Positions 1 to 8,292 of a DNA stretch of 64,000 bases are shown one piece after another. This stretch comes from Pandoraea sp. (GTDB lineage Bacteria > Pseudomonadota > Gammaproteobacteria > Burkholderiales > Burkholderiaceae): assembly GCA_031291335.1 (NCBI GenBank), contig JARLJF010000072.1, forward strand, positions 1 to 64,000, given 5' to 3'. The position numbers and the translations under genes were made by a program. Position 1 is the first letter of the stretch. Each line of letters starts with the position of its first letter. Under the pieces are notes generated by a model. The model was given only the letters and a program-made list of their open reading frames with translations. It was not told where the DNA came from and made no database searches.

Positions 1-218
1 GTTCAGCAGGGGCTGAAAACACGATTCCCCGATCGTCCCCGCACCACGGGCCTGCTGGCGTCGGGACGACCGTTTGAAATCGCCAGAAACCGAGTGTGGC
101 AAAATGAACCCAACCCTTCGGGTTCGTCGCGCATTTGTCCTTCATCTGCAACCCCGCGCGCGACATTCTTTCCTTTTCACCACTTGATGCGCCGTCAAGC
201 GGCGCAAAGCGAGCATTA

Positions 219-1424
219 ATGACGTCGGAACTGTCCCTTTTCCCGGGCTGGCCGCCGGCGCCCGATCCCGTTTTCTTCGCCGGGCTGGCATTGGTATTTG
301 CCGGACTCGCCGGGGAGATCTGTTTCCGGAAATTGCGCCTGCCGCGCATTACCGGTTACGCGGTGGTCGGGCTGGTCGGTGGCACCCTCGGTCTTTCCTC
401 GATGCTGGACGCGCAGACAAGCGCGGCCATCCGCCTGCTGATCGACCTGGCACTGGGCCTGCTGCTGTTCGAACTGGGAAGCCGCCTCAATCTGAAATGG
501 ATGCGGGCCAACCCCTGGATCATCGTCACCAGTGCGCTGGAAGCCTTGCTCACCTTCGTGGCGGTCTACGTTGTGCTGCGCGTGTTCAGCGTGTCTCCGC
601 TCACGGCGGTGCTCATCGCGTCCATCAGCATGGCGACGTCGCCCGCCGTGGTCATTCAGTTGAAGAACGAACTGCGTGCCGAAGGTCAGGTCACGGAGCG
701 TTTGCTGGCTTTGGCCGCGCTCAACAGCGTGTACGCGGTCGTGGCGGTGAAGCTCGTCTACGGCTGGATGCACCAGGCCTACCATTCGAGCTTCTGGGTC
801 GTGCTGTTTCACCCGTTGTACCTGCTCATCGGCTCGATCGTGCTGGCGTTCGTCCTGGCGAAGGCCTGCAACCTGGTCTTCCGCAAGTTCGGCAGTCATG
901 ACCATCACGCGTTCGTGGTGCTCATTGGTCTGATCATGCTGATGGTCGCGCTGGTGCACATGCTCAAGTTGCCCAACTCGCTCACGCTGCTGCTCGCCGG
1001 GATCATCTTCCGGAACGTGGAGGAGCGCCCGCAGCTTTGGCCGGCGTATTTCGGCACGGCCGGCTGGCTGCTCGCAGTCGTGCTTTTCGTGCTGACCTCG
1101 CTGGCGTTCCAGTGGGAATACCTCGTCATCGGTGGATTGGCGGCGCTGGCGATCATTGTCGTGCGCTCGCTCGCGAAGGTGGTGGGCACGGTCGCCGTCG
1201 CCCATCAGGCAGGAATCAGTTACAAGCAGGCCGTCGCGCTCGGGTTCTCGTTGTGCCCGATGGCCAGTCTCGCGTTCGTACTCGTTGCCGACACGTACGA
1301 CATCTACCCGCAGTTCGATCCGATGCTCAAGGCCGTGGTGATGTGTGCCATTGCCGTGCTGCAATTGGTGGGGCCGCTGGTGGTCTATTGGGCATTGGCC
1401 CTTGTCGGTGAACGGAAGGATTAA
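219..1424 (+). CDS. CPA2-family cation/proton antiporter, membrane domain only
   Basis: A polytopic inner-membrane protein of about 401 residues, very hydrophobic throughout, with roughly a dozen predicted membrane segments. The N-terminal pattern (a helix, then FRKLRLPRITGY and a Gly-rich helix) is typical of the Kef/GerN/YbaL group of monovalent cation/proton antiporters. It ends after the membrane domain, so the NAD-binding RCK domain of KefB/KefC is absent. I chose the ATG at 219; an upstream TTG at 135 is in frame but adds a non-hydrophobic leader with no family likeness. The stop lies 3 bases before ybdK, so the two genes are probably cotranscribed. The transported ion (K+ or Na+) cannot be told from the sequence. 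Confidence 0.8.
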   Translation: MTSELSLFPGWPPAPDPVFFAGLALVFAGLAGEICFRKLRLPRITGYAVVGLVGGTLGLSSMLDAQTSAAIRLLIDLALGLLLFELGSRLNLKWMRANPWIIVTSALEALLTFVAVYVVLRVFSVSPLTAVLIASISMATSPAVVIQLKNELRAEGQVTERLLALAALNSVYAVVAVKLVYGWMHQAYHSSFWVVLFHPLYLLIGSIVLAFVLAKACNLVFRKFGSHDHHAFVVLIGLIMLMVALVHMLKLPNSLTLLLAGIIFRNVEERPQLWPAYFGTAGWLLAVVLFVLTSLAFQWEYLVIGGLAALAIIVVRSLAKVVGTVAVAHQAGISYKQAVALGFSLCPMASLAFVLVADTYDIYPQFDPMLKAVVMCAIAVLQLVGPLVVYWALALVGERKD

Positions 1425-1427
1425 GCC

Positions 1428-2543
1428 ATGTCATTAGAAGAATTCATTCCCTCGAAGCCGTGTACCTTCGGCGTGGAGCTGGAGATGCAGCTCGTCAATC
1501 GTCACGATTACGATCTGACGAAAGCGGCGGCCGATCTCATGCGGCTCGTGGCCAAGGAGACGCATCCGGGCGAAATCAAGCCGGAAATGACGGAAAGCAT
1601 GATCGAGTTGTCGACGGATATCTGCCATCACCACAGCGATGCCGTCACGCAACTGCGCCGTGTCCGCGACGTGCTGGTGGCCGCGAGCGAGCAGCTCAAC
1701 GTCGGTTTGTGCGGCGGTGGCACGCATGCCTTCCAGCGTTGGAGCGAGCGCACGATCTACGACTCGCCGCGGTTTCACTTCCTCTCCGAGCTGTACGGCT
1801 ACCTGGCCAAGCAGTTCACGGTGTTCGGTCAACACGTTCACATCGGTTGTCCCGACCCCGACAGCGCGCTGTATCTGCTGCACGCCATGTCCCGCTATAT
1901 CCCCCACTTCATTGCGCTGTCGGCCTCGTCGCCGTACGTGCAGGGGGTCGATACGGGCTTCCATTCGGCGCGTCTGAACTCGGTGTTCGCGTTCCCGCTC
2001 TCGGGTCGAGCCCCGTTCGTACTCAAGTGGGAAGACTTCGAGACGTATTTCGACAAGATGGTGAAAACCGGGGTCGTCGAAAGCATGAAGGACTTCTACT
2101 GGGATATTCGTCCCAAACCGGGTTTTGGGACGATCGAAGTCCGAGTCATGGATACCCCGTTGTCGGTCGACCGCGCGGCCGCCATCGCCTGTTACATCCA
2201 GTCTCTGGCCCGTTATCTGCTCGAGGAGCGTCCGTTCGTGCTGAGCGAGGACGATTACCTCGTCTACACGTTCAATCGCTTCGAGGCCTGTCGCTTCGGT
2301 CTGGACGGCGCTTACGTCGATCCGCAGACCGGTGAACGCACCACATTGGGGCAACACGTCGCTCAAACGCTGGAGATCATCAAACCGCACGCTGCGGTGC
2401 TCGAGGCGGAAGCGGCCTGTGAGGAGATCCGCCAGCTTGTCGCATCTGGCAAGAACGACGCGGTGTGGCTGCGTGAGGTGCATGCCGATGCGAAGTCGCT
2501 CAACGAGATGGTTCGCCAGCAATGCTTGCGATGGGCTGCATGA
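1428..2543 (+). CDS. ybdK: YbdK-type carboxylate-amine ligase (GCS2 family)
   Basis: 371 residues, the normal length for the YbdK group of glutamate-cysteine ligase 2 enzymes, which show weak ATP-dependent gamma-glutamyl-cysteine ligase activity in vitro. The N-terminal motif [10 protein letters not shown] carries the acidic metal/ATP site of the family. [14 protein letters not shown] and the later IEVRVMDTP strand are other family blocks. The physiological substrate of YbdK proteins is not settled. It follows the antiporter with a 3-base gap and is closed by a strong terminator. A real role in glutathione-like synthesis is possible, but a canonical gshA elsewhere would be the main enzyme. 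Confidence 0.88.
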   Translation: MSLEEFIPSKPCTFGVELEMQLVNRHDYDLTKAAADLMRLVAKETHPGEIKPEMTESMIELSTDICHHHSDAVTQLRRVRDVLVAASEQLNVGLCGGGTHAFQRWSERTIYDSPRFHFLSELYGYLAKQFTVFGQHVHIGCPDPDSALYLLHAMSRYIPHFIALSASSPYVQGVDTGFHSARLNSVFAFPLSGRAPFVLKWEDFETYFDKMVKTGVVESMKDFYWDIRPKPGFGTIEVRVMDTPLSVDRAAAIACYIQSLARYLLEERPFVLSEDDYLVYTFNRFEACRFGLDGAYVDPQTGERTTLGQHVAQTLEIIKPHAAVLEAEAACEEIRQLVASGKNDAVWLREVHADAKSLNEMVRQQCLRWAA

Positions 2544-2621
2544 CCTGACGCTACCGCAAACGGTGCCGGTTCCGGACCGTTTGCCGTGTCGACGCCCGTC
2601 GTTATGCGATCGGTGTAACGA

Positions 2622-2646
2622 AACCCCGCCTTGGCGGGGTTTTTTA
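2622..2646 (+). terminator. Rho-independent terminator after ybdK
   Basis: AACCCCGCC, a 2-base loop, then GGCGGGGTT followed by a T-run. It sits about 80 bases after the ybdK stop. Confidence 0.9.
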
Positions 2647-2819
2647 TTGCCGACACGGTCTGCAGCACGCGGTTTATGCGGCACCCGGCAGGAAGCGCTT
2701 CCGTTTTGTGCCGCCGACAGAGCCAAACGTCTCGCCAACGCCCGAATCACGCATCGCGAGCGCTGCGTTTTCCACTGTTCAGGCAGAGCGGGTTTTCCGG
2801 TTTTTGCGTCGCTCGTAGC

Positions 2820-3120
2820 AAGGTTTTAAGGTTTTAATAGGTTTACTGTATGTATACATAGTAGTAGTTAACAAAGGCGGCTCACTCCTGTGGATAACCA
2901 CAGTTAACACTGTGTAAACAGAAAGTTGCCCGATTGAGAACTGGATGGACAAACAGCGGGTATCCCAAGAACAACTCTGAACAGTTTTGACCCCCTGTGG
3001 ACAGATTCGCAAGTTATCCCAAACCCATGCACATCTAGTCCGATGAGTTATCCAGAAAGTTATCCACAGGCGCCTAAATATTGTGCAAGACACCCCCGAA
3101 AACGGGGTTTTGTGGATAAT
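2820..3120. other. DnaA-box cluster A, candidate oriC
   Basis: Non-coding. Three perfect 9-mers (TGTGGATAA at 2889-2897, TTATCCACA at 3060-3068, TGTGGATAA at 3111-3119), one with a single mismatch (TTATCCAGA, 3048-3056) and weaker ones at 2911, 2996 and 3014. The first box lies inside a palindrome CTGTGG-ATAA-CCACAG (2888-2903). An AT-rich stretch with T-rich tracts (2820-2875) flanks the cluster and could be the unwinding element. A small C4G/CG4 hairpin with four Ts lies at 3094-3111. No dnaA is visible in the window, so assignment as the working origin is inference; a DnaA-titrating or regulatory locus is the alternative. Confidence 0.6.
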
Positions 3121-3911
3121 TTTGACGTTCTTACGTTCGCCGACCGGTTCACGGATACAATCTCGCCACCCTGATTTGTGACTTACCGTGCGTGGTGTAA
3201 GAAGTGATTGATGTTGGTTTTGCTGGCTGTAACGAGCGAAATCGCCGGTACTGGCAAATTCTTCAATTCGCGCGTCCCGAAGGTATTGCCTGCGGACGCG
3301 CCGAAGCGCTATTCCCCAACTTTTTTGCAGAACCCCGCCTCCGGCAACTGACGACTGGCGGTTGTGTTTCAAATAATTTGCGTTCTGTCCGAAACGTCGG
3401 ACGGTGGGTGTGCGTGCGCGGCCAGCCTGCGGTGCGCAGGAGTGTCTCGAAGATCGAGATAATTTCCCGCCGTCGGCCGGACGAAGCCGCGACACGCGAA
3501 GCACGACGCTATGGTCTGCGAGCCATATCCGGCGAGGCTTTGCGGGCGGCGATGAAAATGATGCGGGGTGCGACGGGGTTGGAGAGACAGCGGTGCGTTA
3601 CACCTGTTCAGTCGTCGATGTAATTCGCATGGGATGCGAAATATTTTTCGAGAGAATGCGCTTCGCACCATCAGTGCGCAGGACACCAATATTTTGTAAA
3701 CATCATGAGTAGGATTTGGGAGATCAGTACAAGAACTGATACGCCAAAATTAAACTCAGAACACACAATGGAATCGTGGTGGGGCGGCGGGTTCAACAGC
3801 GACTTGCCGTCGCGTATCGACACGGAAGTGGCTTAGGGTTTCCCCCGGGCGGGGCGCCGAAATGGATGGAAAGCAATGTTCAGACGTGTGATGCACCGCC
3901 CGTGAGTTCAT
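3121..3911. other. Non-coding stretch, no credible gene
   Basis: About 790 bases between the DnaA-box cluster and the MarR promoter. Short reading frames here lack ribosome binding sites, family motifs and a consistent codon pattern. I see no tRNA fold, repeat or mobile-element end. Base composition is lower in GC than in the neighbouring genes, in keeping with an origin-flanking intergenic region. Confidence 0.5.
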
Positions 3912-3954
3912 TTGACAAGCTGTTTTACTGACGTATAGTTTTTAGAAATCCTAA
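3912..3954 (+). promoter_or_regulatory. Promoter and probable operator of the MarR gene
   Basis: A near-consensus sigma-70 promoter: TTGACA (3912-3917), a 16-base spacer and TATAGT (3934-3939). Just downstream, at 3942-3954, lies the short palindrome TTAG-AAATC-CTAA, placed where a repressor would block transcription. MarR proteins commonly autoregulate through such sites; binding here is inferred. Confidence 0.65.
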
Positions 3955-3962
3955 CGAAAATC

Positions 3963-4604
3963 ATGGCTACTCCGACCCCACTAGATGAAGCGCTATCCAA
4001 GCGCGTGACAGCAGGTTTGTTGCGCATGGGAACCGCGTTACGGAGCCACGCCTGGGAGGGCGCGGCAATGGCTGGATTGACGCCGACGCAGGGCGAGATT
4101 CTGACGCTCCTGCTTACGCGAAACGTGCCGATGCGATTGGGCGAGATTGCGGAGGATGCCGCGCTCACATCGGCCACGGTCAGCGAGGCCGTGAGCACAT
4201 TGGAAAGCAAGGGACTGGTCGAGAAACGGCGTGATGCCAACGACGGTCGTGCTCTGGCCCTGCGTCTGACGGCGCGCGGCAAGACGGCAGCCAAAAAGGC
4301 GTCGCAATGGCCGAACTTTCTGACCTCGGCGTCGGACTCGCTCGGTGACAAGGAAAGCGCCCAGCTTTACCGAACACTCGTCAAACTGATCTTCACGATG
4401 CAGGAGCGGGGCGACATGCCGCCGCAGCGCATGTGCCTGACGTGTACCCACTTCGAAGTGACGGCGCGCGGCAAAGGCCCATACCACTGCAATTACTTCA
4501 ATGTGACGTACGACGATTCGCGCCTGCCGCTCGATTGCAATGCGCATGAAACGTCGGACATCGCGATGCAACGCAAAGTCTGGAAGCTGTACAGCAAAGC
4601 CTGA
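3963..4604 (+). CDS. MarR-family regulator with Cys/His-rich C-terminal tail
   Basis: 213 residues, clearly longer than the usual 140-160 of MarR proteins. Residues 20-140 hold the winged helix: the recognition helix ALTSATVSEAVSTL and the wing RRDANDGRALALRLT are typical. The extra tail has cysteines at 158, 161, 176 and 192 with histidines at 163, 175 and 195, a spacing that suggests bound zinc, an iron-sulfur centre or a thiol switch. It stands alone behind its own promoter with a palindrome and is followed by a terminator. No adjacent target operon is obvious, so the effector and regulon are unknown. Confidence 0.85.
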   Translation: MATPTPLDEALSKRVTAGLLRMGTALRSHAWEGAAMAGLTPTQGEILTLLLTRNVPMRLGEIAEDAALTSATVSEAVSTLESKGLVEKRRDANDGRALALRLTARGKTAAKKASQWPNFLTSASDSLGDKESAQLYRTLVKLIFTMQERGDMPPQRMCLTCTHFEVTARGKGPYHCNYFNVTYDDSRLPLDCNAHETSDIAMQRKVWKLYSKA

Positions 4605-4653
4605 GCGGCGGCACATCATTCGTTACGCACAAGTGGCGCGAGTGAGGGGGGAG

Positions 4654-4686
4654 AACGTCATCCAGTACCGGGTGACGTTTTTTTTC
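4654..4686 (+). terminator. Terminator after the MarR gene
   Basis: Stem AACGTCATCC / GGGTGACGTT (one G-T pair) around a 6-base loop, followed by a long T-run. It lies about 50 bases after the MarR stop and 80 bases before the SET-domain gene. Confidence 0.85.
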
Positions 4687-4766
4687 GTCGGTGCTTGTCA
4701 CGCACATGTCCGCCGCGTGCCTGTACACTGCGCTTTTTTGTATCCACGAAACCTCGTCGCATAGAG

Positions 4767-5219
4767 ATGGCAGCCAAGCGCAGAATCGAAGTCAGAAAGT
4801 CCGGCGTCCACGGTAAGGGGGTGTACGCGGTCAAGCGTCTCAAGAAAGGGGATCGCGTGATTGAGTACAAGGGCGAGATCATTTCGTGGCGCGAGGCATT
4901 GCGCCGCCATCCTCATGATCCGGCGCACCCGACACATACCTTCTATTTCAGTCTGGAAGACGGTCGCTGCATCGACGGCAAGGTCGACGGCAACAACGCC
5001 CGCTGGATCAATCACGCCTGCTCGCCGAACTGCGAAGCGCGTGAAGAGGGTGAGCATGTCTATATCTACGCCACGCGCGAGATCGAGGCCGGCGAAGAGC
5101 TTTTCTACGATTACGGTCTGGTGATCGACGCGCGCTACACGGCAAAACTCAAACGCGAATACGCCTGCCACTGTGGCAGCAAGGCGTGCCGCGGCACACT
5201 GCTCGCGCCAAAGCGCTGA
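4767..5219 (+). CDS. SET-domain protein-lysine methyltransferase-like protein
   Basis: 150 residues, a minimal SET domain plus post-SET motif. The SAM-site strand GKGVYAVKRLKKGD is at residues 16-29, the knot motif NHACSPNC at 82-89 and the active-site block ELFYDYG with tyrosines 114 and 116. The post-SET cysteines are at 134 and 136 and at 141 (CHC then KAC), fitting a zinc site together with Cys89. All catalytic landmarks of SAM-dependent lysine methyltransferases are present, so it is probably active. The ATG at 4767 was chosen because homology starts there; in-frame upstream sequence overlaps the preceding terminator region. The protein target is unknown. Confidence 0.85.
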   Translation: MAAKRRIEVRKSGVHGKGVYAVKRLKKGDRVIEYKGEIISWREALRRHPHDPAHPTHTFYFSLEDGRCIDGKVDGNNARWINHACSPNCEAREEGEHVYIYATREIEAGEELFYDYGLVIDARYTAKLKREYACHCGSKACRGTLLAPKR

Positions 5220-5379
5220 GCACGGCGGGATTCACTGAGGGCGGGAAGCGAAGACGGTCGGGAGAGCGTTTGCGGCATCGGTGCGGATCGGGCCGTGGTG
5301 AGGGTTCTGGCCGCGATACCGTCCGATGCTGAGGGAAATGCCCCGAATCGGTGGCTGGGGGCGGGATGACTCAGGCGGG

Positions 5380-5685
5380 TCAGCTCGAGGCGCGATCGCC
5401 TGCGAACTGATCGATGGCCAGTGCCAGATCGACATCGCGTTGGGTCAATCCGTCGGCGTCATGCGTCGAGAGGGTGACGTCCACGCGATTGTAGACGTTG
5501 AACCACTCCGGGTGATGGTTCATCTTCTCGGCCTTGAGCGCCACCTGTGCCATGAAGCCGAAGGCCTCATTGAAGTCGTGAAACGTGAAGCTGCGTTGGA
5601 TGGCGTCGCGTCCGACCACCTGGTGCCACTCGGGCAGCACTTCGGTCAGGCTCGCGCGTGCCTCGGATGAGAGTCGTGTTGTCAT
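5380..5685 (-). CDS. phhB: Pterin-4a-carbinolamine dehydratase
   Basis: 101 residues, the standard length for PCD/DCoH. It dehydrates the 4a-hydroxy-tetrahydropterin made by phenylalanine hydroxylase so that the cofactor can be recycled. The active-site segment [18 protein letters not shown] has the conserved histidine pair plus the later Thr-His-Asp of the STHDADGLT block. It lies downstream of phhA on the same strand, though about 290 bases apart, so it may be expressed from the phhA promoter or its own. Confidence 0.93.
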   Translation of the reverse strand: MTTRLSSEARASLTEVLPEWHQVVGRDAIQRSFTFHDFNEAFGFMAQVALKAEKMNHHPEWFNVYNRVDVTLSTHDADGLTQRDVDLALAIDQFAGDRASS

Positions 5686-5975
5686 GGCATTCCTTTCAAA
5701 GCGTTCAGTGCAAATCGGGCAGATTCGAGTCCACTGGCGCCGGCACGGCGTCAGTGATGGCTGTGTACGGCGTCAGGAGGATGATCAACTGAGCCGGGCG
5801 CGGCGCCCATGACACGGCAGGGTTGCCGGTTCATTCGGGCTATTGTTCCACAGGCTGGCGCGATGTGTGTGTAAGCCGTATCTGAAAGCGCAACGCGCCA
5901 GAGACAAAACGCGGGAAGTCGGGGTAATCGCGGGCGAGAGGGAAGGCACGGCCCGGAACCAACCGGGCCATGCCA

Positions 5976-6821
5976 TCATGCCGGCAGCAGGACTGGCGTG
6001 TCTTCGGGACGACGGGCGGTGGCCTCGAATGCCTGCTGCTGTGCGAACGTCTTGAACAGCGTTGGCAGATCGGCGCGCATGGCGTCGAACAGTTGGGCAA
6101 AGTCGTCGATGACAAAGTACGTCTGCTGGAAGGTGTCGATGCGGTATTGCGTGCGCAGCACTCGTTCGAGCGAAAACCCGATGCGATTCGGTTCGCGCGA
6201 CGTCAGCGAGAATTCCGTTTCGCCGCGGCTCGAGACGATGCCGGCGCCGTAGATGCGCAGGCCGTCGCCGTCACGCATCAGACCGAATTCGACCGTGTAC
6301 CAGTACAGACGCGCGAGCAACGGTAGTGCGCCCAGCGATTGCGCGACCTTGCCGGCTTTGCCATAGGCTTGCATGAAGTCGGCGAATACCGGATTCGCGA
6401 GCAGCGGCACGTGACCGAACACGTCGTGAAAGCAATCGGGTTCTTGCAGGTAGTCGAGTTGATCGGGACGGCGCATCCACCAGGTTGCCGGGAAGCGACG
6501 ATTGGCGAGATGGTCGAAGAAGACTTCGTCCGGCACGAGGCCGGGCACTGCCACGACTTGCCAGCCGGTGGCGGCCATCAGCTTCTCGTTCAGGCGTGCG
6601 AACTCCGGCACGCGACGCGCATCCATGTCGAGGGCGCGAATGCCGTCCATGAAAGCATCGCAGACACGACCCGGGAGCATGGCCGTTTGACGTTCGTAAA
6701 GTTGTTGCCACACCGCATGATCGACCACGCCGTACTGATCGACGGGTTGATCGATGGTGAAGTCGGGCCGGGTCGTGAGACCGGCATCGAATTGCTCCTT
6801 GAGCATGGCGGTAGTGGACAT
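5976..6821 (-). CDS. phhA: Phenylalanine 4-monooxygenase
   Basis: 281 residues, a typical bacterial monomeric phenylalanine hydroxylase without the regulatory ACT domain. It converts phenylalanine to tyrosine using O2, tetrahydropterin and non-haem iron. The iron facial triad is visible: His132 and His137 in FHDVFGHVP, and Glu178 in YTVEFG. The gene is divergent from an Lrp-type regulator and upstream of phhB, the usual catabolic pairing. The start ATG at 6821 gives MSTTAMLKEQ with normal length. Confidence 0.96.
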   Translation of the reverse strand: MSTTAMLKEQFDAGLTTRPDFTIDQPVDQYGVVDHAVWQQLYERQTAMLPGRVCDAFMDGIRALDMDARRVPEFARLNEKLMAATGWQVVAVPGLVPDEVFFDHLANRRFPATWWMRRPDQLDYLQEPDCFHDVFGHVPLLANPVFADFMQAYGKAGKVAQSLGALPLLARLYWYTVEFGLMRDGDGLRIYGAGIVSSRGETEFSLTSREPNRIGFSLERVLRTQYRIDTFQQTYFVIDDFAQLFDAMRADLPTLFKTFAQQQAFEATARRPEDTPVLLPA

Positions 6822-6962
6822 GATACGAACGACTCAATCAGGCAGTGACAATGATTAAAAGTGTAGTGCGCATCGCATGCGAAATGGGCGCATAATGCGC
6901 CTGTGGTGAAAGTCGTTTGCATAAATTTCGCATAAAAATGTAATTTATTGCGGAGAATCGTC
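6822..6962. promoter_or_regulatory. Divergent phhA / Lrp control region
   Basis: 141 bases between two divergent starts, AT-rich on the right. It contains the palindromes TCGCATGCGA (6873-6882) and GGCGCATAATGCGCC (6887-6901), and the arms ATAAATT (6921-6927) and AATTTAT (6942-6948). These are plausible binding sites for the adjacent Lrp-type regulator; this is inferred from position. Confidence 0.5.
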
Positions 6963-7454
6963 ATGCTTGTTCTGGATCACTTCGATTTGGCTCTTCTGGA
7001 CGCATTGCAGAAGGAGGGACGGGCCACGCATCACCAATTGGCGGATCACGTGGCGCTCTCGCCGTCGCAGATCGGTCGACGCCTTCAGAGACTTGAGGCG
7101 GAAGGGGTTATCGAGGGGTATCGCGTGGTGCTGCGGCCCGAGGCATTGGGCCTGGCGGTGACGGCATTCACAACGCTGCGCCTGCAACATCATGGCGATC
7201 AGGTCATCGAGCGTTTTCAGGAACAGATCAATCTGTTGCCCGAAGTGCTCGAATGCCATGCGGTGGTGGGTGAGGCCGACTATCTATTGCGTATCGTCGT
7301 GCCGGATCTGAACGCCTTGTCGTCGTTCGTGATGAAACGGCTCATGCAGGTGCCGGGTGTAGAGAATGTGCGCTCGAACATCGTGCTGAGTGCGTTCAAG
7401 CGCAGCAATGCGCTGCCGCTGCACTACCTGGAGCCTCGACAAGCGCCACGCTGA
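6963..7454 (+). CDS. Lrp/AsnC-family regulator, probably of phhA
   Basis: 163 residues. The N-terminal AsnC-type helix-turn-helix (about residues 3-60, with SPSQIGRRLQRLEAEGVI) is followed by the RAM ligand-binding domain ending in VRSNIVLSAFKRSNALPL. The ATG at 6963 is preceded by GGAG at 6951-6954; an in-frame TTG at 6948 would leave that site inside the gene. Divergent placement from phhA is the classic layout for a local regulator, so a response to phenylalanine or tyrosine is likely but not shown. Confidence 0.88.
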   Translation: MLVLDHFDLALLDALQKEGRATHHQLADHVALSPSQIGRRLQRLEAEGVIEGYRVVLRPEALGLAVTAFTTLRLQHHGDQVIERFQEQINLLPEVLECHAVVGEADYLLRIVVPDLNALSSFVMKRLMQVPGVENVRSNIVLSAFKRSNALPLHYLEPRQAPR

Positions 7455-7580
7455 GCGGGTGCGGCGCCACGCCGCCTCGTTTTGCCATGCGCCTCGAATG
7501 GCCCGATATCCCGGTGTGATTCTGCTTGCCTGACCGATCCAGAGGACGGCGGGCGGGTGGCGTTTCTTCGTCCGTCCGGA

Positions 7581-8096
7581 TCAGTCGGACGGCATCAGCC
7601 AGGGCTTCACGTAGCGCCCATAGATCAATGACTGGATCAGCGCGACGGTAGAGCCGACCAACACTTCAATGACGCGCAGCATGGCGAGGCTCAGTTCTTC
7701 GTGCAGCCCTTGCCCCTGTCCGCTCAACGCCGCCGACATCAGAATCACGACCGTTGCCGGACCCAGACGCCAGTTCGCCGGATAGTTCTGCACCAGCATC
7801 GCGGCCAATGTGGCGATGGTGATGCCCACAAGCATTGCCGCCAGGCCAGGACCCATCAGCAGCAAGACAATACAAGCCACCACGGCTCCGGTGATCGTGT
7901 TGATCGAGCGCGCCCTGAAATTGCTGCGCGCTTGCAACGGATCGGGCTCGGTCACGATGATGAGCGAAATCATCGCCCAGTACGGCTCGGGAAAGCCCAC
8001 GGCTCGCAGGCCGAACCAGACAATCAGCGAACCGCTGAGAATCTTGATCAGATAAACCAGCGCGTTCTTTTTCGGATGGAGAAAGGCGATCGACAT
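7581..8096 (-). CDS. Small FUSC-type membrane protein (aromatic acid exporter-like)
   Basis: About 171 residues with four or five hydrophobic segments. The segment YWAMISLIIVTEPDPLQARSN followed by RSINTITGAVVA resembles the membrane half of FUSC/aromatic acid exporter proteins (YjcB/AaeB-like), but the protein is much shorter than those transporters and lacks the cytoplasmic domain. The start at 8096 gives MSIAFLHPKK; longer frames upstream would overlap the divergent alpha-2-macroglobulin gene. Function beyond the family name is unknown. Confidence 0.7.
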   Translation of the reverse strand: MSIAFLHPKKNALVYLIKILSGSLIVWFGLRAVGFPEPYWAMISLIIVTEPDPLQARSNFRARSINTITGAVVACIVLLLMGPGLAAMLVGITIATLAAMLVQNYPANWRLGPATVVILMSAALSGQGQGLHEELSLAMLRVIEVLVGSTVALIQSLIYGRYVKPWLMPSD

Positions 8097-8292
8097 GAGA
8101 CGCGCACGTTGCATACACGGAAAGATGCCAGTGTGACATAGGCCGCTTCGCGAATCTAACGCAGACGATTCTGACTTGGCCACACAGCCACTCTGAAATA
8201 TCGTGGCTTGTTGTCGCTCTGAACGTAAACGGTTCGAATTGCCAAAGATCGCGGGGTAGAATCGCCTCACGAGAATTCGGGAGGAGTCCGGC

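Noticed and set aside
1-218. Possible gene or RNA at the left edge
   Set aside because: Only a short CCC-TTCG-GGG-type hairpin and no coding or RNA signature could be supported.
3204-3623. 139-codon frame in the gap after DnaA-box cluster A
   Set aside because: No ribosome binding site, no recognisable motif, and competing frames of equal length on both strands.
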